Positions 6,951 through 10,264 of a stretch of 10,264 nt of DNA are shown in pieces (position 1 is the first letter of the stretch; every line of letters starts with the position of its first letter). Under the pieces are notes generated by a model, which saw only the letters and a list, made by a program, of their open reading frames with translations, searched no databases and was not told the origin of the DNA. Source of the DNA: Tannerellaceae bacterium (GTDB lineage: Bacteria; Bacteroidota; Bacteroidia; Bacteroidales; Tannerellaceae); assembly GCA_031273385.1 (NCBI GenBank), contig JAISRY010000060.1, positions 1 through 10,264 of the forward strand, in the 5' to 3' direction. The translations under genes were made by a program, and so were the position numbers.

Positions 6951-8009
6951 ATGAAACGCTTGTATTGTATACTGGGCATGGTCAGCCTCCTGTTTGTTTC
7001 CGATCTGGCATCCGCCCAAGGAGAGACGGGAGGAAACGCGCAACAGAGAAGAACCCCGCAAGCCCGCACGGGTGGGAGGCAAGAGGAGAAAAAGGAATCC
7101 GGATTGCCGGAGCTCACCGTACGTGCGGAAGATATGAACGAACGGATGACGCAGGAAATAGGGAATGCCCGGTGGATGCGTGTGATATACCGGCAGATAG
7201 ATCTGACAAAGGAGCAGAACGCGCCCCTCTATTATCCCGAACGTCCGCGGAACGGTTTCCAGAACCTCTTTTCCATCATATTCCAGTTGATGAGCGAGGG
7301 CAAACTCGTGGCCTATGAATATAGGGACGGGTATGAATCGTTCGATGCGGAAAACGTGGTCAACTTCAAGGATATATTGGATCGCGCCTACGTCTATTAT
7401 GAGGAGATACCCGGACAGGGAGGGAAGCAGCCCTCTTTTGTGATCAACGAGAGCGATGTCCCGTCGGCGGAAGTCAGGGCTTACTATGTCAAGGAGGCCT
7501 GGTATTTTGACCAGAACAACTCGGTCTTCGATGTGAAAACATTGGCGCTTTGCCCGATCCTGACCCTGACCGGCGATTTGGGCGAACAGACGACGCCGCT
7601 CTTCTGGCTGCCGTATGAGAATATCCGTCCCTATATCACCAATTCGCTGATCATGACGTCGAACACCAATAATGTGAAAACGTTTACCATCGACGACTAT
7701 TTCCGCCGCCGCATGTTTGACGGCGAGATTATCAAGACGGAGAACCTGATGAATAAGACGCTGCGGGAGCTATACCCCGAACCGGATTCGCTGAAGCTGG
7801 CGCAAGAACAGGTCGACCGCCAACTGGAAGAGTTCCGCCAATCCCTTTATTGGGCGCCGGATACGACACAGGTTACCGATACAAAGCAATCGAAGAAAGC
7901 GGCCAAGACAGCGCGTGTAGCGAAGACCTCCACCGCAAAAGAAAGTAAGCCGAAAGCGCCGAAAGCGGAAAAGAGCGCAGCTCCGGTACGCAGCGTGCGC
8001 AGGAGGTAA
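6951..8009 (+). CDS. porN: Type IX secretion system periplasmic ring protein PorN/GldN
   Basis: The 352-residue product has a signal peptide (residues 1-22, cleavage after A-S-A before QGE). A low-complexity stretch of mixed charge (about 23-55) precedes the conserved GldN core: WMRVIYRQIDLTKEQNAPLY (75-94), FQNLFSIIFQLMSEGKLVAY (103-122), AYVYYEEI (146-153), VKEAWYFDQNNSVFDVKTLA (180-199), LFWLPYENIRPYI (217-229) and DDYFRRRMFDGEIIK (248-262). PorN binds PorK to form the ring at the outer-membrane inner face and contacts PorM. The final 41 residues (312-352) are Lys/Arg/Ala-rich, with 15 basic and 2 acidic residues, and end in RRR. The last Arg-Arg codons are AGGAGG, a textbook Shine-Dalgarno sequence, 12 nt before the next ATG. 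The next gene starts 9 nt after the stop. Confidence 0.95.
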   Translation: MKRLYCILGMVSLLFVSDLASAQGETGGNAQQRRTPQARTGGRQEEKKESGLPELTVRAEDMNERMTQEIGNARWMRVIYRQIDLTKEQNAPLYYPERPRNGFQNLFSIIFQLMSEGKLVAYEYRDGYESFDAENVVNFKDILDRAYVYYEEIPGQGGKQPSFVINESDVPSAEVRAYYVKEAWYFDQNNSVFDVKTLALCPILTLTGDLGEQTTPLFWLPYENIRPYITNSLIMTSNTNNVKTFTIDDYFRRRMFDGEIIKTENLMNKTLRELYPEPDSLKLAQEQVDRQLEEFRQSLYWAPDTTQVTDTKQSKKAAKTARVAKTSTAKESKPKAPKAEKSAAPVRSVRRR

Positions 8010-8018
8010 CCAAAGGGG

Positions 8019-8549
8019 ATGTATTGGACATTGTTTCTTACCTTTACGCGGATAGGCGCTTTTACGATAGGGGGCGGCTATGCGATGCTTCCGTTGATCG
8101 AACGGGAGGTGGTCAACCGCGGCTGGATGGCAAAAGAGGAGTTTGTCGACCTTTTCGCCGTCGCGCAATCCCTCCCCGGTATTTTTGCCGTCAATATCGC
8201 CATCTTCCTTGGCTATAAGCTGAAAGGCGTCAGGGGAAGCCTTGCCTGCCTCCTGGGCGCTGTTCTCCCCTCTTTCCTGATTATGCTGGCGATCGCCCTG
8301 TTCTTCACCGGGGTGAAGGATAACGTCTGGGTGGAGAAGATCTTCAAAGGGCTGCGCCCGGCGGTGGTCGCATTAATCCTTGTCCCTTGTATTCATACGG
8401 CGAAAGCGGTGGGGCTGACGTGGAAAACGGGTATCGTTTCCGTTGTGTCGGCGCTGCTGATATGGCTGCTCGGCGTATCGCCCATTTATGTTATCCTCGG
8501 GGCGGCAGCCGGCGGGATGATTTACGGTTTATCCATAAAGAAAGGATAG
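8019..8549 (+). CDS. Short-chain chromate transporter (CHR) family protein, first subunit of a pair
   Basis: The 176-residue integral membrane protein has the CHR-domain N-terminal motif IGGGYAMLPLIEREVV (17-32), then RGWMAKEEFVDLFAVAQSLPG (34-54), GLRPAVVAL (111-119) and several hydrophobic helices. Single-domain CHR proteins usually occur as adjacent pairs with complementary orientation, as shown for a Bacillus subtilis pair that confers chromate resistance only together. Where most CHR proteins have PGP, this subunit has P53-G-I-F-A-V-N59. The natural substrate in a Bacteroidota host is unknown; chromate efflux is the family label and has not been shown here. It follows porN after 9 nt with no terminator visible, so it may be co-transcribed with the T9SS genes. 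It precedes its partner by 1 nt. Confidence 0.9.
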   Translation: MYWTLFLTFTRIGAFTIGGGYAMLPLIEREVVNRGWMAKEEFVDLFAVAQSLPGIFAVNIAIFLGYKLKGVRGSLACLLGAVLPSFLIMLAIALFFTGVKDNVWVEKIFKGLRPAVVALILVPCIHTAKAVGLTWKTGIVSVVSALLIWLLGVSPIYVILGAAAGGMIYGLSIKKG

Positions 8550-8550
8550 T

Positions 8551-9102
8551 ATGCTGTTCCTGCACCTTTTCTGGGTTTATATAAAGATCGGCCTCTTCAA
8601 CTTTGGAGGGGGGTATGCCATGCTTTCGCTGATTCAGGAGGAGGTGGTGGAGCGTCACGGATGGATCACGATGCAGGAGTTTACCGACATCGTGGCCGTC
8701 TCGCAGATGACGCCCGGCCCGATCGGGATCAACAGCGCGACCTACGTCGGCTATATGGCTGTCCTGAATGCCGGTTATCCCTCCTCCGCCGCAGTGCTGG
8801 GTTCGCTTCTGGCCACCTTTGCCGTCTGTCTTCCCTCTTTTATCCTGATCTCCGTCATCTTCTATTCGTTTGCGCGGTTCAGGAAGAGCCGGTATGTCGA
8901 CGCGGCGTTCCGGGGATTGCGCCCCGCCTCTATCGGGCTTATTGCCGCCGCCGCCCTGCTGCTGATGAACCATGAAAACTTTATCGACTACAAAAGCCTC
9001 CTTATCTTTGCCGCCGCTTTCTTTCTCACCTGGAAATGCAGGGTACACCCCATCCTGATGATCTTCCTTGCCGGTGTCGCCGGACTGCTTCTCTACTGGT
9101 AA
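8551..9102 (+). CDS. Short-chain chromate transporter (CHR) family protein, second subunit of a pair
   Basis: The 183-residue integral membrane protein is homologous to the preceding gene product. FGGGYAMLSLIQEEVVERHGW (18-38), EFTDIVAVSQMTPGPIGIN (43-61) and AFRGLRPASIGL (119-130) align with the partner's motifs. It keeps the canonical T-P-G-P-x-x-x-N. The ATG lies 1 nt after the upstream TAG (TAGTATG), so translation is probably coupled and the two proteins are probably made in equal amounts. It ends TAA at 9100-9102, 12 nt before the palindrome. No terminator on this strand is evident after it. Transport of an oxyanion is inferred from the family; the specific substrate is not determined. 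Confidence 0.9.
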   Translation: MLFLHLFWVYIKIGLFNFGGGYAMLSLIQEEVVERHGWITMQEFTDIVAVSQMTPGPIGINSATYVGYMAVLNAGYPSSAAVLGSLLATFAVCLPSFILISVIFYSFARFRKSRYVDAAFRGLRPASIGLIAAAALLLMNHENFIDYKSLLIFAAAFFLTWKCRVHPILMIFLAGVAGLLLYW

Positions 9103-9114
9103 GACGGGTTGAAA

Positions 9115-9134
9115 AATCACTACATGTAGTGATT
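9115..9134 (+). promoter_or_regulatory. Perfect 20-bp palindrome, probable operator
   Basis: AATCACTACATGTAGTGATT is identical to its own reverse complement over all 20 bases, in the gap between the transporter pair and the TonB-dependent receptor. Its right edge overlaps the TTG proposed as the receptor's -33 element, a normal place for an operator. The TACA/TGTA core resembles BlaI/MecI and CopY-type operators, but those usually have spacing between the half-sites and here there is none, so the regulator is unassigned. On the minus strand the palindrome is followed by TTTTTC and could be a weak terminator; on the + strand no T run follows. Confidence 0.6.
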
Positions 9135-9163
9135 GACGGCAAACGATCTTTCCTTTTCCTTTG
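9133..9163 (+). promoter_or_regulatory. Probable promoter of the TonB-dependent receptor gene
   Basis: TTG at 9133-9135 is followed after 20 nt by TTCCTTTG at 9156-9163. This matches the TAnnTTTG -7 consensus except for T in place of A at the second position, and it is followed by C. A transcript from here would have a short leader of about 20 nt before ATG 9189, rich in A and with no Shine-Dalgarno, typical for the phylum. Confidence 0.5.
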
Positions 9164-9188
9164 CACCCAAACAATAAATAAACAAAAA

Positions 9189-10264
9189 ATGGTGAAGAAT
9201 AGAAATGTGTGCGCAATGGCGATTGGATTATTAGTGAGTTTGCAGACGATAAAGGCGGAACATATTGAACCCGGCGATACGCTCAAAACGTATGCGATTG
9301 ATGAAGTGGTGATAACGTCGTCCACGAAAGAGACAAACAACTTCCGGACGCTGCCCGGGGCGGTTTCCGTTATCTCCCCGCAGTCCATATACCACCGTCA
9401 GATAGACGCCTTGAAAGACATCAGTTCGTATGTCCCCAACCTGTTTATCCCCGATTACGGGGCGAAACTGACTTCGGCTATTTACCTGCGCGGTATCGGG
9501 GCGCGCAGTAGCGGGCAATCCATCGGCTTGTATGTCGATAATGCACCTTATCCCGATAAGAGTACGTTTGATTTTGAACTGACCGACATCCAGCGTATCG
9601 AAGTCCTCCGCGGCCCGCAAGGGACATTGTACGGACGAAACGCGATGGGCGGGATTGTCAATATCTATACCTTTTCACCCTTAGACTATCAGGGAACCAA
9701 ACTCCTGCTCTCCGCCGGAAACTACGGGCAATTCAAAGCGAAAGCCTCCCATTATACGAAGCTTGGCGAAACGCTTGGCCTCTCCCTGAGCGGCTATTAC
9801 GACCGCAACGACGGCTACTTTACCAACATACACACCGGAAAGAAAGCCGACGGGGAAGAGTCCGCCGGCGGACGCTTCAAGCTGGATTGGCGCATCACGC
9901 CGCAGCTGCTGGCCTCTTATGCCCTCTCTTACGACTATACCGGACAGGGCGCTTTCCCGTATGGATTGTATGACAGGGAAACCGGACGTACCGCGCCGGT
10001 GAACATCGGCGATTCCTCCCGCTACACACGGAATGTGCTGAGCAACCATTTGCTCCTTGAATACAAGACGGCGCAGTTTGTACTGACCAGTACCACCGGC
10101 TATCAGACGTTCAACGATGATATGTTGATGGATCAGGACTTCTCGCCGGCGACTATCTTTGTACTCAACCAGAAACAGAAACAAAAGGCCTGGAGCGAAG
10201 AGATCGCCATCAAAAGCAATACGGACAGGAACTACCAATGGTCGTTCGGACTCTATGGTTTCCA
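9189..10264 (+). CDS. TonB-dependent outer-membrane receptor (N-terminal 358 residues; runs off the window end)
   Basis: The frame from ATG 9189 stays open to the window end with no stop. A signal peptide (about 1-23, MVKNRNVCAMAIGLLVSLQT, cleavage near IKA before EHIEPGD) is followed by a TonB-box-like DEVVITSS (38-45). The plug domain (about 52-165) includes IYLRGIG (98-104), GLYVDNAPYP (113-122) and the classic IEVLRGPQGTLYGRNAMGG (137-155). Barrel strands begin near 170. There is no N-terminal carboxypeptidase-like domain and no SusD partner in view, so it is a classical siderophore/cobalamin/metal-type receptor and not a SusC. The ligand cannot be told from this part. A palindrome and probable promoter immediately upstream suggest its own regulated transcription. 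Confidence 0.93.
   Translation, partial: MVKNRNVCAMAIGLLVSLQTIKAEHIEPGDTLKTYAIDEVVITSSTKETNNFRTLPGAVSVISPQSIYHRQIDALKDISSYVPNLFIPDYGAKLTSAIYLRGIGARSSGQSIGLYVDNAPYPDKSTFDFELTDIQRIEVLRGPQGTLYGRNAMGGIVNIYTFSPLDYQGTKLLLSAGNYGQFKAKASHYTKLGETLGLSLSGYYDRNDGYFTNIHTGKKADGEESAGGRFKLDWRITPQLLASYALSYDYTGQGAFPYGLYDRETGRTAPVNIGDSSRYTRNVLSNHLLLEYKTAQFVLTSTTGYQTFNDDMLMDQDFSPATIFVLNQKQKQKAWSEEIAIKSNTDRNYQWSFGLYGF

Noticed and set aside
1861..8009. The por cluster as a new secretion system
   Set aside because: All five proteins match the established type IX secretion system core in order and motifs. The unusual parts are local variations (the PorL tract and PorN tail).
8019..8032. Identical 14-base start ATGTATTGGACATT (MYWTL) in the first chromate-family gene and in the DUF2795 gene at 1469-1482
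   Set aside because: Identity ends immediately on both sides and the proteins are unrelated. It is most likely chance, with similar aromatic-rich starts; no mobile or duplicated segment is supported.
9115..9134. The palindrome as a + strand terminator of the por/chromate operon
   Set aside because: The stem is AT-rich and followed by GACGGC, not a T run. A T run is found only on the minus strand, where no gene ends nearby.
8491..9216. A 241-codon minus-strand open frame across the second chromate-family gene and the following gap
   Set aside because: It is antisense to a clear CHR gene, consists mostly of charged low-complexity residues, and would run through the palindrome and the receptor promoter.
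1..10264. tRNA, rRNA, CRISPR arrays, insertion sequences or attachment sites
   Set aside because: No cloverleaf, no regularly spaced direct repeats, no transposase or integrase motif and no terminal inverted repeats were seen when reading the sequence.

Overview
The window comes from a Bacteroidota genome, most likely order Bacteroidales (Parabacteroides/Tannerella/Porphyromonas relatives). The evidence is a complete type IX secretion system core operon in the order porP-porK-porL-porM-porN, Bacteroidota-type promoter elements (TTG ... TAnnTTTG), and start sites with little Shine-Dalgarno signal. The genus is inferred from protein style and gene order, not from a database match.

Layout, all on the + strand. 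Positions 2-97 hold the last 31 codons of a gene cut by the window edge, probably the winged-helix tail of an AlbA_2/RecG-like ATP-binding protein. Next come a class I SAM-dependent methyltransferase (109-822) and a PduO-type cob(I)alamin adenosyltransferase (836-1402), 13 nt apart and probably co-transcribed. A separate short unit follows: a promoter (1386-1415), a leader with two mutually exclusive hairpins (1424-1451), a very acidic 73-residue DUF2795-type protein (1469-1690) and a strong intrinsic terminator (1729-1771).

The core of the window is the T9SS operon: porP (1861-2808), porK (2815-4242), porL (4283-5353), porM (5360-6937) and porN (6951-8009), with gaps of 6, 40, 6 and 13 nt. 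PorL and PorM form the proton-driven inner-membrane motor. The lipoprotein PorK and PorN form the periplasmic/outer-membrane ring, and PorP is the outer-membrane beta-barrel partner. Together they power export of cargo with C-terminal sorting domains. Two short-chain chromate-transporter-family genes (8019-8549 and 8551-9102) follow porN after 9 nt and are 1 nt apart, so they look like passengers in the same transcript.

After an 86-nt gap containing a perfect 20-bp palindrome and a probable promoter, a TonB-dependent outer-membrane receptor begins at 9189 and runs off the window end.

I see no undescribed multi-gene system here. The features most worth a second look are the roughly 83-residue glycine-rich tract inside PorL, the palindrome over the -33 element of the receptor promoter, the chromate-family pair attached to the T9SS operon, and the alternative-hairpin leader of the DUF2795 gene. 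There are no tRNA or rRNA genes, CRISPR arrays or insertion sequences, and no gene-free stretch longer than 300 bases.
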